A stretch of DNA of 64,000 bases, from contig NZ_CP009285.1 of assembly GCF_000758665.1 (NCBI RefSeq), positions 4,340,001 through 4,404,000 of the forward strand, written 5' to 3'. Shown in pieces: positions 1 through 7,997 of this stretch (position 1 is the first letter of the stretch; each line of letters starts with the position of its first letter). The notes under the pieces were generated by a model. That model worked only from the letters and a program-made list of their open reading frames with translations. It did not search any database and was not told the DNA's origin. The position numbers and the translations under genes were made by a program. The DNA is from Paenibacillus borealis. Lineage in GTDB: Bacteria > Bacillota > Bacilli > Paenibacillales > Paenibacillaceae.

Positions 1-956
1 TCAAGGCGAAATACCCGGACAGCTATCCGTTGTCTGTCCGTTACGGCCAGATCCCGGATGAGATGAACACGAATATGACGGTCAACTATGGGACAGGCGA
101 AGGGGCTTACTATGATTTTGACAGTAAGGAATGGCGCTATGGTCCGACGGAGGACAGCTACAAGGAAATGGTCGGCATGTGGAAGCAGTTCTATGATGAA
201 GGGCTGATTCCGCCGGATTTCCTCTCTCTGCAGACCAAGCAGTGGCAGGACATGGTCTCCACCGGCAAGTCGTTCGTGACCGTTGATTACATCAGCCGGG
301 TGGACTTCTTCAATAATGCGATGCGCAAGGAGAATCCTGAATTCAGCATGCAGTTCATGGCTCCTCCTGCAGGACTTGCCGGCGGTAAACAGCTGAATCC
401 GTACTTCCATTATATGGAGGGCGGTCTGACTGTAGCTTCCACCTCGAAGAATATCGATGACATTATGACTTACATGGACTTTTTCTATTCGGAAGAAGGA
501 CGTACGCTCAGCAGCTGGGGAGTGGAAGGCGAGACTTATGTGAAGGAAGGCAGCACGATCAAATTCAAGCCGGAATTCACCGATGTCATTGAGATGCGGA
601 AGCAGACAGGGCTGCAGACCAGCGGAACGTATACCTGGATTGACTTCAATGCCCATCTGTCCCTGTTCTCGGACGACCTGAAGCACGCCTATGAAGAGGC
701 TGTCAAATATGATCCGGCCAATATGCAGCCGCGTCCGGCCTTCACGGAGAAGGAGAATGAAGTCATCTCAATCACCGGACAGGCGATCAAGAAGCACCGT
801 GACGAGAGCTTTGCCAAGTTCGTTACCGGTTCCCGCAAGCTGGCGGACTGGGATAAATATGTAGAGGAGATTAACAATCTCGGAGTAGACAAGCTGCTGG
901 CGACGTATAAGGAAGCTTACGACCGCGTTCAGAATATTCAATTAGGCAGTAAGTAA
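1..956 (+). CDS. Extracellular sugar-binding lipoprotein of an ABC importer, 3' end (partial)
   Basis: The reading frame is already open at the window edge (first full codon at position 3), so the N-terminus, signal peptide and lipobox lie outside. The visible 318 codons resemble the C-terminal lobe of the LplA/YtcQ-type solute-binding proteins of the CUT1 sugar importer family: regions rich in Trp and Tyr, a MYVDFFYSEEG-like segment (here YMDFFYSEEGRT) and a charged helical tail. Family members capture oligosaccharides at the outer membrane face and hand them to LplB/LplC-type permeases, which are not seen next to this gene. It is followed after 70 bp by a secreted glycosidase-like gene and then the GlcNAc genes, so a hexosamine oligosaccharide is the inferred ligand. 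The family call is good; the ligand is inference. Confidence 0.85.
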   Translation, partial: KAKYPDSYPLSVRYGQIPDEMNTNMTVNYGTGEGAYYDFDSKEWRYGPTEDSYKEMVGMWKQFYDEGLIPPDFLSLQTKQWQDMVSTGKSFVTVDYISRVDFFNNAMRKENPEFSMQFMAPPAGLAGGKQLNPYFHYMEGGLTVASTSKNIDDIMTYMDFFYSEEGRTLSSWGVEGETYVKEGSTIKFKPEFTDVIEMRKQTGLQTSGTYTWIDFNAHLSLFSDDLKHAYEEAVKYDPANMQPRPAFTEKENEVISITGQAIKKHRDESFAKFVTGSRKLADWDKYVEEINNLGVDKLLATYKEAYDRVQNIQLGSK

Positions 957-1026
957 CGGACAGAACCTCTGAACCCTGTGAAAGGTTATCCCATACTCTC
1001 GTGACCACCAAAAGGAGGCGCCGCTT

Positions 1027-4000
1027 ATGACGCAAAGGCTGCAAGGCTCTGGACAACGGCTTGGATGGATGCTGTCTGTGATGTTGCTGGTTGTAATCTT
1101 AGGAACGGCGGTTCCGGGCATTGCCCGGGCCGCAGGCTCGATTACGCTGGACGAGCCTCCCGGGGGATACGTATCCTCCGGCGGGCTGGTGGAGATCAGC
1201 GGAACCTATACCGGACTGTATGATGTCCGTTTATATGTGAACGGGACAGCTCAATTCGAAGCGCTGCTGGATGACCCGGACGGGGATGACAGCGGAAGCT
1301 GGTCTTACACGCTGGACACCTCCCGTTATAACGGCAGTGTGGAGCTGGTGGCCAGGGGGCTGGATACCTCTACCCGCTATGGGGTATGGAGCCCATCCGT
1401 AAGCCTTGAGGTGAACAATCCCGCAGGCATTGCTCCTGTAGTGACGATTACCGGGCCGGATGAAGGAGTTCCCTTAGGCGGACAGGTGGAGATCACCGTC
1501 CAGGCGGAGTCTGCCGCGCCGGTCTCGGGCGTGCAGGTCCGGGTGAACCGTGGACCTTGGCAGCAGGCAGCCTATAACGGCACGGAATATGCCTATCTCT
1601 GGAATACGGCGGGAACCGGCGACCGGACAGTCAGCCTTGAGGCCCGGGCAACGAATGCGCCCGGACGTTACGGCTACAGCCCGACCGTCTATGCACAGGT
1701 CGGTGCCGGTACCCATGAGCCGGCGCTTCCCCTGCCGGATCAGGACCGGGCGATGTGGATCTGGGAGCCGGAGAGCTACAAGCTGCTGCTGAATCCGGGC
1801 TCGCGGGAGGTGCTGGAAGCCTTCGTAACGGATACCGAGACCTTCGGGTCAGAGCCGGTCACGACGCTGTATCTGGCTGTAGGCAATTATGCCGGATACC
1901 GGGCGCTGGAGGAGCAGGAGGACGAGCTGCGCTCCTTCATGCGCTGGGCGCATGAGCAGGACTTAAGTGTCCATGCCCTTGTGGCGGGCGGAACCTCTCC
2001 GGCTTATATGGGCGCTTATGAGCGCTACCATAGTCATGCGGTGCGGGAGATCGAGCAGATTATTAACTACAACCTCACTGTTGCCGGGGATGAGAAGTTC
2101 GACGGAATTAATGTGGACATCGAGCCGTATATTTCCCCGGATTTCAAAGATCCAAGCAAATTCCTGCAGAAGGAGTACCTGGATGGTCTGCAGAAGATGA
2201 TTGACCGCCGCGATACGGCAGGCATCCGGCTGCCCTTCGGCCCGGCTGTGCCGAAATGGTACGATTCCTCCGAGCAGGGAGCTAGTATCCAGTGGAACGG
2301 CACGACGAAATGGCTGTCCGAGCATATCCAGGATATCTCCGATTATATCTCGATCATGGATTACCGGGATTCCGCAGAAGGAACAGCAGGCATCATTGCC
2401 GGAGCTGCCGGTGAGCTTGCCTATGCTGAGGCCATAGGCAAGCCGAATTCCGTAGTCATCGGGGTGGAGACGCTGGATATTGCGAACAGCGGCGACCCGG
2501 AGACCATCACCTTTCAGGAGGAAGGCCGCAGCCACATGGAAGCTGAGCTGGATAAGGTGTATGCAGCTTCCGGTCAGAGCAGTGCCTTCGGCGGAATAGC
2601 AGTACATCATTATGATTCCTACCGGGCGCTGCCTTCGTATTGGGGACCGGGAGGCGTATTCTGGACGTCGCCGGAAGACCATGAGGCGCCTTCCGCACCT
2701 TCGGGCGCACCGTCCGCTGTTGCCGCTGACTATCAGAGCGTAAAGCTGAATTACGGCATGGCCTCTGATAATGTTGAGGTAGACCGGTATATTGTCTACC
2801 GCAGCACGGTCCCCGGCTTCACGCCGACCTCTGCGGATATTGCCGGACTCGCCCGCGGCCTGAATTACCAGGACAAGGGCCTGCTTCCGGAGACCACCTA
2901 CTATTACCGCATCGCGGCCCGCGATCTGGCGGGCAATATCGGGCCGGTATCCAGTGTGGTGTCTGCGGTCACCGGCAGCACGGCGCTTAAGCCGATGATA
3001 GTGACAGATATGCTGCTCTCGTACAACGGTACTGCGACGACAGCTTCCATGAAGGTGCGTGATTATGCTACAGGAGAAGTGCTTGCAGGCGCCGCTGTGG
3101 AAGGCCGGTTCACGAATTCCGCAGGCCGTTACTCTACGGCCGTCACGGGAGCCGACGGACGCGCCACTTTTACTTCAGAAGCGGTTGCCCCGGACAGGCA
3201 GGCCGGATTCGAGCCGAGAAGAGTTCAGGCAGCCGGGTATTACTATGCCAGTGCCCATGACCTGCCGCACACCACGGCGCTGCTGCCGCATGGCGGGCTT
3301 GGCGGTTTAACATTATCGGCAGGTCAATGGGACAAACCATTTACCGCTCATGACAAAGTCTATACCGTAACTGTCGATAGCAATGTAACGGAGCTGCTGG
3401 TCACTCCGGCTGCAGCTAAGGTATCCGATGCGGTGCGTATTAACGGCCAGCCCGTTCCTTCAGGAACAGCAGCAGCTGTCCCGATCGGTTCGCAGCCGTC
3501 TGATCTGTCCATCCTGGTGTATCACGAGGATGGAACGGCGGATCTGTATCTTCTACATCTCGCCAGAAGTGTTCCGGCAGATCCGGTGGTCCCAATAACA
3601 ATGGATGCTTATGTCCATGAACATCAGCCATCGGCTAATTTCGGCGAGATGCCCGTTCTGGAGGTGGCTGACATTCCGAACGCCCAGGGCGGAGGAGACC
3701 GTATCACCTTAATGCAGGCTGAATTGAATCTGGCTGGAATTCAGGTGCAGTCTGTCACGCTGAACGTATATGTTACCGCAGCGCCAGCCTCACCGGTTAC
3801 GCTTGCTCTGAAGGGCTACACCGGAGTGCCGTGGACCGAGAGCGGCCTTACGTGGAATAACCGCCCTGTCAGCGGCGGGACCAGTCTCGGGACGGTCCGG
3901 GTGAACGGGGCAGGCTGGTACAGCATCGATGTCACAGCTTATGTTACTGCTGCCGCCGCTGCCGGATTGCAGCCGACCTTCCAGTGGAGTGATCCCAATA

Positions 4001-4080
4001 CTTCCGGCATCGTTGTATTGCTGGCCAGTTCAGAGAATTCGGATAACAAGTCATATCTGCTGGTGAACAGCGGAACTTAA
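1027..4080 (+). CDS. Secreted modular GH18-like protein: Ig-like domains, TIM-barrel-like region, FN3, cadherin-like, DNRLRE/CBM96-like domain
   Basis: This 1017-residue protein starts at ATG 1027 behind AAAGGAGG. An N-terminal signal peptide (hydrophobic core at about residues 14-35, probable cleavage after ARA) indicates export. Two bacterial Ig-like repeats (about 38-225) precede a region (about 240-545) with the features of a TIM-barrel hydrolase, including the strand FDGINVDIEPY. That strand matches the GH18-type DGxDxDxE signature with Asn362 in place of the middle Asp and Glu366 at the acid position. A fibronectin type III domain (about 555-650), a short beta-sandwich (about 660-760), a cadherin-like segment (about 765-850) and a C-terminal DNRLRE-type domain (about 855-1015, ending in an SYLLVN-like strand) follow. 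It lies just ahead of nagBA and two hexosaminidases, so action on an external GlcNAc glycan is inferred. The substrate is unknown and the catalytic substitution leaves activity uncertain. Confidence 0.7.
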   Translation: MTQRLQGSGQRLGWMLSVMLLVVILGTAVPGIARAAGSITLDEPPGGYVSSGGLVEISGTYTGLYDVRLYVNGTAQFEALLDDPDGDDSGSWSYTLDTSRYNGSVELVARGLDTSTRYGVWSPSVSLEVNNPAGIAPVVTITGPDEGVPLGGQVEITVQAESAAPVSGVQVRVNRGPWQQAAYNGTEYAYLWNTAGTGDRTVSLEARATNAPGRYGYSPTVYAQVGAGTHEPALPLPDQDRAMWIWEPESYKLLLNPGSREVLEAFVTDTETFGSEPVTTLYLAVGNYAGYRALEEQEDELRSFMRWAHEQDLSVHALVAGGTSPAYMGAYERYHSHAVREIEQIINYNLTVAGDEKFDGINVDIEPYISPDFKDPSKFLQKEYLDGLQKMIDRRDTAGIRLPFGPAVPKWYDSSEQGASIQWNGTTKWLSEHIQDISDYISIMDYRDSAEGTAGIIAGAAGELAYAEAIGKPNSVVIGVETLDIANSGDPETITFQEEGRSHMEAELDKVYAASGQSSAFGGIAVHHYDSYRALPSYWGPGGVFWTSPEDHEAPSAPSGAPSAVAADYQSVKLNYGMASDNVEVDRYIVYRSTVPGFTPTSADIAGLARGLNYQDKGLLPETTYYYRIAARDLAGNIGPVSSVVSAVTGSTALKPMIVTDMLLSYNGTATTASMKVRDYATGEVLAGAAVEGRFTNSAGRYSTAVTGADGRATFTSEAVAPDRQAGFEPRRVQAAGYYYASAHDLPHTTALLPHGGLGGLTLSAGQWDKPFTAHDKVYTVTVDSNVTELLVTPAAAKVSDAVRINGQPVPSGTAAAVPIGSQPSDLSILVYHEDGTADLYLLHLARSVPADPVVPITMDAYVHEHQPSANFGEMPVLEVADIPNAQGGGDRITLMQAELNLAGIQVQSVTLNVYVTAAPASPVTLALKGYTGVPWTESGLTWNNRPVSGGTSLGTVRVNGAGWYSIDVTAYVTAAAAAGLQPTFQWSDPNTSGIVVLLASSENSDNKSYLLVNSGT

Positions 4081-4143
4081 CAGACGGAACACAACAGACA
4101 GAGTGTAACAGACAGAACGTAGCAAATAGAGCGCAACAGACAG
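4079..4143 (+). repeat. Imperfect tandem repeat of about 14-16 bp between the GH18-like gene and nagB
   Basis: Starting in the stop codon, the spacer repeats the motif AACAGACRGARC with small changes: at least four full or near-full copies and a terminal AACAGACAG. No gene or hairpin explains it. It could be replication slippage or a spaced RNA feature; no function is evident. Confidence 0.7.
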
Positions 4144-4182
4144 GGGCGAGTGCTTCGCCCCTGCAAGGAGGGAGGCATAACT

Positions 4183-4959
4183 ATGAATGACATCATGATT
4201 CCGGCTGCGGAGCATCACGTGGAACGTATGCGTGTTCTGGTCTATAACCACCGCAGCCAGATGGGAGCGGCGGCAGCCGGGCAGGTCGGGCAGAGAATCA
4301 GAGCCTTGCTGGAGCAGTCCTCAGCTCCGGTCCGCATTGTGTTTGCAGCGGCCCCGTCACAGAATGAGCTATACGAGGGACTGGTGCAGGAGCAGGGGAT
4401 CGACTGGTCCCGGGTCTGTGCTTTTCATATGGATGAATACATCGGCCTGCCGGCTGACGCCCCCCAGCGCTTCGGGAACTACTTGCAGGAACGGCTGTTC
4501 AGCCGGGTGAAGCCCGGACGGATCGAGCTGCTCGGCAGAACAGGCGATATCGGAGAGGAGTGCCGGAGATACACGGCTCTGCTGAATGAAGCGCCTATTG
4601 ATATCGTCTGCCTCGGCATCGGGGAGAACGGGCATATTGCGTTCAACGACCCGCCTGTGGCGGACTTTGCAGATCCGTATCTTGTAAAAGCGGTTCTGCT
4701 GGACGAAGCCTGCCGTCAGCAGCAGGTGAATGACGGCTGCTTCGCCAGCCTGGATGAGGTTCCGACCCATGCGCTGACCCTGACGGTGCCTGCCCTGATG
4801 GCAGGGCGCCATCTGTTCGCCATTGTTCCCGGCAAGGCCAAGCATAAGGCTCTGCAGGCGGCTCTCCATGATCCGGTCAGCACTGCGTGCCCGGCGAGTA
4901 TACTTCGTACACATCCGGGCATTACGCTGTTCACGGACCGGGATGCCTACGGCTCATGA
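4183..4959 (+). CDS. nagB: Glucosamine-6-phosphate deaminase
   Basis: Catalyses the isomerising deamination of glucosamine 6-phosphate to fructose 6-phosphate plus ammonia, the exit step of GlcNAc catabolism into glycolysis, in the cytosol. I chose ATG 4183 (258 residues) over the upstream GTG at 4150 because AAGGAGGGAGG sits directly before it. The NagB features are present: the FHMDEY active-site strand (Asp84, Glu85) and the GIGENGHIAFND loop with His151. The residue after FN is Asp156, where the E. coli enzyme has Glu148, a conservative change also plausible for this NagB subgroup. The stop overlaps the nagA start (ATGA), so the two are probably translationally coupled. No own promoter is visible, and transcription probably comes from upstream. 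Confidence 0.93.
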   Translation: MNDIMIPAAEHHVERMRVLVYNHRSQMGAAAAGQVGQRIRALLEQSSAPVRIVFAAAPSQNELYEGLVQEQGIDWSRVCAFHMDEYIGLPADAPQRFGNYLQERLFSRVKPGRIELLGRTGDIGEECRRYTALLNEAPIDIVCLGIGENGHIAFNDPPVADFADPYLVKAVLLDEACRQQQVNDGCFASLDEVPTHALTLTVPALMAGRHLFAIVPGKAKHKALQAALHDPVSTACPASILRTHPGITLFTDRDAYGS

Positions 4960-6119
4960 GCGGTGTCATTGCAGGAAGACATTACAGAACCGGCCTGCCG
5001 GTTGAGGTAAGAATAACGGACGGGGTCATTGCCGAAGTCTTTACACGGGAGGAAAGCCTGCTCACGGCCGAGTGGCCCTGGCTGGCGCCTGGGCTGGTGG
5101 ATTTGCAGGTGAACGGCGGCTGGGGCCTGGATCTTAACACGCTGCCGCTGCAGCCGGAGACGGTAGCCGGACTCTCGCGCCGCCTGCTTGCACAGGGGGT
5201 AACCACTTACTGTCCGACCCTGATTACGAACGGAGCAGAGCAGCTTGCCCAGGCAGCGTCTGTCATTGCTGAAGCTGTGCGGACACAGTCTGATATAGCC
5301 GGGCTGATCGCAGGCATCCATCTGGAGGGACCTTTCCTGTCGCCGGAGGATGGGCCGCGCGGGGCTCATCCAAGGGAGCATATCTGCCCGCCGGACTGGG
5401 AGGCCTTCTGCCGCTGGCAGGAGGCGGCGGAGGGGCTCATCCGGATCATTACGGTGTCCCCCGAATGGCCGGGAGCCGCAGCCTTCATCTCCAGGTGCAG
5501 CGACTCCGGCGTCCGGGTCTCCATCGGACACACGGCGGCTTCGCCGGAGCAGATTCGGGAAGCCGTCGCCGCAGGAGCGGTGATGTCCACTCATCTGGGC
5601 AACGGCACACATCTTACGCTTCCGCGGCATCCCCACTATCTGTGGGAGCAGTTGGCAGCCGATGAGCTCTTCGGCTGTATGATTGCGGACGGCTGCCATC
5701 TGCCGGATTCGCTGCTGAAGGTGATTCTGCGGATGAAGCGCAGCCAGGCCATTCTGGTCAGCGATGCCGTATCGCTGAGCGGCATGCCGCCGGGCGCCTA
5801 CCGGCTGCATATCGGCGGCGACGTTGTGCTGACAGCCGAGGGCCGGCTGCATCTGGCCGGCAATCCGCAGCTGCTGGCAGGCTCGGCCATGATGCTGGCT
5901 GACCAGGTGGCCTACCTGGCGGAGGCCAGGCTGGCACCGCTGGAAGAGGCCATCGAGTGCGCCTCGGTTCATCCGGCGCGGCTCTTGGGACTGGAGCAGG
6001 CAGCCGGTCTTGCGGCCGGTGCCCCTGCGGATCTGATCAGCTTCCGCCTGGACGGCGGGGCCATGGACATACAGGCGGTATGGAAGAACGGCCGGCTTAC
6101 AACGGCCGATAAGGATTAG
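4956..6119 (+). CDS. nagA: N-acetylglucosamine-6-phosphate deacetylase
   Basis: Amidohydrolase that removes acetate from GlcNAc 6-phosphate to give glucosamine 6-phosphate for NagB; cytosolic. The start is ATG 4956, overlapping the nagB stop as ATGA, giving 387 residues. Recognisable stretches are the PGLVDLQVNGGWGLDLN entry strand, the HLEGPFLSPEDGPRGAHP metal/substrate loop, the SIGHTAA histidine, and SDAVSLSGMP carrying the catalytic Asp. The usual HLFNAM-type loop is replaced by THLGNGTHLTLPRHPHY, a variant that suggests a subgroup of NagA-like enzymes rather than the classical one. The N-terminus is short, as in that subgroup. The GH20 gene follows after 12 bp, so it is in the same operon. 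Confidence 0.9.
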   Translation: MSGVIAGRHYRTGLPVEVRITDGVIAEVFTREESLLTAEWPWLAPGLVDLQVNGGWGLDLNTLPLQPETVAGLSRRLLAQGVTTYCPTLITNGAEQLAQAASVIAEAVRTQSDIAGLIAGIHLEGPFLSPEDGPRGAHPREHICPPDWEAFCRWQEAAEGLIRIITVSPEWPGAAAFISRCSDSGVRVSIGHTAASPEQIREAVAAGAVMSTHLGNGTHLTLPRHPHYLWEQLAADELFGCMIADGCHLPDSLLKVILRMKRSQAILVSDAVSLSGMPPGAYRLHIGGDVVLTAEGRLHLAGNPQLLAGSAMMLADQVAYLAEARLAPLEEAIECASVHPARLLGLEQAAGLAAGAPADLISFRLDGGAMDIQAVWKNGRLTTADKD

Positions 6120-6131
6120 GAGGAGAGAGCG

Positions 6132-7967
6132 ATGCTTAGCTTGATACCCGAGCCGAAGCAGGTGAGGATTAGAGAAGAGAAGCCGTTACAGAGCGGCGGT
6201 GCGGTAGGTCTTCGTCTTACGATGGAACAGGACGATCCCCGGCTGGAGCTTCATTGCCGGCGGGCATTTCCGGATCAGGAATTTACCGGCGCAGTATCAG
6301 GACAGGGATATTCACTGATTATTGAGGGAATTCCGCCACATGCAGAACCAGGAGAAACCAGGCAGGCTACCGGCAGTGCACCGGCTGTTGAAGAGGCGGA
6401 CCTGTTTGTGCTGAACGGCCGGACAGAAGGGTACCTGCTGGAGGTCGGTGCAAGTGGGGCTGTGATCCGCGCGCTGGATGCGCCCGGACTCTACTACGGC
6501 TTGCAGACACTGCTGCAATTGCAAAGCCTCTATGGCGATGTTCCAGCCGTGTCCATTACGGACTGGCCGGATACCGCCCTGCGGGTGATGAATTTCGATC
6601 TGCGCCAGACCTTCTCGAAGCCGGAGCGGCTGATCGAGTATCTGGCCGAATTCTCCCGCTGCAAGACAAACGCGGTGCTCATTGAATACGAGGACAAATT
6701 CCCGTTCTTGGTGCACAGGGAATTCGCCCATCCGCAGCACGCGCTTAGCCGGGAGCAGCTGGAGGCTCTCCAGGCTGCGGCCCATGAGCATTACATCGAG
6801 ATTATTCCGCTGCAGCAGAGCTTCGGCCATCTGGAGTACGTGCTGCGGCATGAAGCCTGGAAGCATCTGCGGGAAACCGAGGAGTCTACCGGGGAGATCT
6901 GCCCTTCACGCCCGGAGACTTATGAACTGATCACCGGTCTGCTCGAAGAAATGATGGAGGCTCATCCGGAGTCACGCTATATCCATCTGGGCTGTGACGA
7001 GGTGTACAGCCTGTGTGAATGTGATGTGTGCAAGAATCAGTTCGGAGGAGTGCGGGAGCGGGCCTTCATCTCCTTCCTGAACCGCTTGATTGAATTCACG
7101 GCCAGCCGGGGCAGACAGCCGATCTTCTGGCATGACATGCTGGACAAATGTCCGCCGGAGGAGCTGGCGAAGCTTGATCCGAGGAGTGCGGCGATGATCT
7201 GGATCTATAACGGGCGCAACATTGAAGCAGAGGTCACATCCTTAACGAATAAATTCAGGGCGCTTGGCATCGAGGTGATGGGTGCACCGGCGGTCCGCAG
7301 CTTCGACTGGGCGGAGCATCAGAACTATCCGGTGCTCGGGAACCGGACGGACAACCTGCTGCAGTGGGCGGAGACCGCAGAGCAGCTGGATATCGGCTGC
7401 ATGGTAGCCACGAATTGGACCGGACCGTTCAGTCTTGGCGTTCCTTACGGCGTATTCGAGACTACCTGGTATCCGATGCTGCTGCATGCCGATCTGGCCT
7501 GGAACCGCAAAGCCGATTCCTCTGCCTTCATTGACCGTTTCCTGGAGCTGTTCCATGGGATCACTCCAGAGACGGGGCATGCGCGGCTCGGAAATTATCA
7601 GCTGGAGGATTACTATGATGTTATCTGGAAGCTGCTGGATGATGTCACGAAGAACAAGGATTACGCCGAGCTGATCGCAATTATGCATGAGTTCGAGGTA
7701 GCGACAGACCGCTCCAGGGCAATCCACAAATATGCCTACCGCTGGGAACTGTATCCGGGCGACAGCGCGGAATGGCGCTCCCTGCTGAACAACTACACGC
7801 GCAACCATAGCGGACGCGAAGCTGTCCGGCCCCGGATGCTGGCGTCTCTTCTGCAGTATCAGCCACAGGATATGGCCGAGCATTTCGTGAAATCCCGGTT
7901 CCATCTGCATGATTACCTGGAGCGGACGCTCTATCAGGAGCTGGGGCTTGTCCACACGGAAGGTTAG
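6132..7967 (+). CDS. Cytosolic GH20-type beta-N-acetylhexosaminidase
   Basis: This 611-residue protein has no signal peptide, so it most likely works inside the cell on imported oligosaccharides, releasing terminal GlcNAc or GalNAc. An N-terminal GH20b-like alpha/beta domain (about 1-145, ending in GLYYGLQTLLQL) precedes the GH20 barrel, which begins at the RVMNFDLRQTFSKPE strand. The catalytic Asp-Glu pair of substrate-assisted GH20 enzymes is visible as HLGCDEVY (Asp289, Glu290), followed by a CECDVC cluster. The C-terminal about 120 residues are helical. It sits between nagA and a GH3 enzyme with tight spacing and an AGGAGAGAGCG ribosome site. The linkage specificity cannot be read from sequence. 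Confidence 0.88.
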   Translation: MLSLIPEPKQVRIREEKPLQSGGAVGLRLTMEQDDPRLELHCRRAFPDQEFTGAVSGQGYSLIIEGIPPHAEPGETRQATGSAPAVEEADLFVLNGRTEGYLLEVGASGAVIRALDAPGLYYGLQTLLQLQSLYGDVPAVSITDWPDTALRVMNFDLRQTFSKPERLIEYLAEFSRCKTNAVLIEYEDKFPFLVHREFAHPQHALSREQLEALQAAAHEHYIEIIPLQQSFGHLEYVLRHEAWKHLRETEESTGEICPSRPETYELITGLLEEMMEAHPESRYIHLGCDEVYSLCECDVCKNQFGGVRERAFISFLNRLIEFTASRGRQPIFWHDMLDKCPPEELAKLDPRSAAMIWIYNGRNIEAEVTSLTNKFRALGIEVMGAPAVRSFDWAEHQNYPVLGNRTDNLLQWAETAEQLDIGCMVATNWTGPFSLGVPYGVFETTWYPMLLHADLAWNRKADSSAFIDRFLELFHGITPETGHARLGNYQLEDYYDVIWKLLDDVTKNKDYAELIAIMHEFEVATDRSRAIHKYAYRWELYPGDSAEWRSLLNNYTRNHSGREAVRPRMLASLLQYQPQDMAEHFVKSRFHLHDYLERTLYQELGLVHTEG

Positions 7968-7997
7968 CAATCAGAACGACAGGAGGATGGAGCAGTT

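Noticed and set aside
4947..5972. Long minus-strand open frame (341 codons) opposite nagA
   Set aside because: It is a high-GC shadow of nagA with Arg, Gln and Pro-rich sequence, no ribosome site and no family features.
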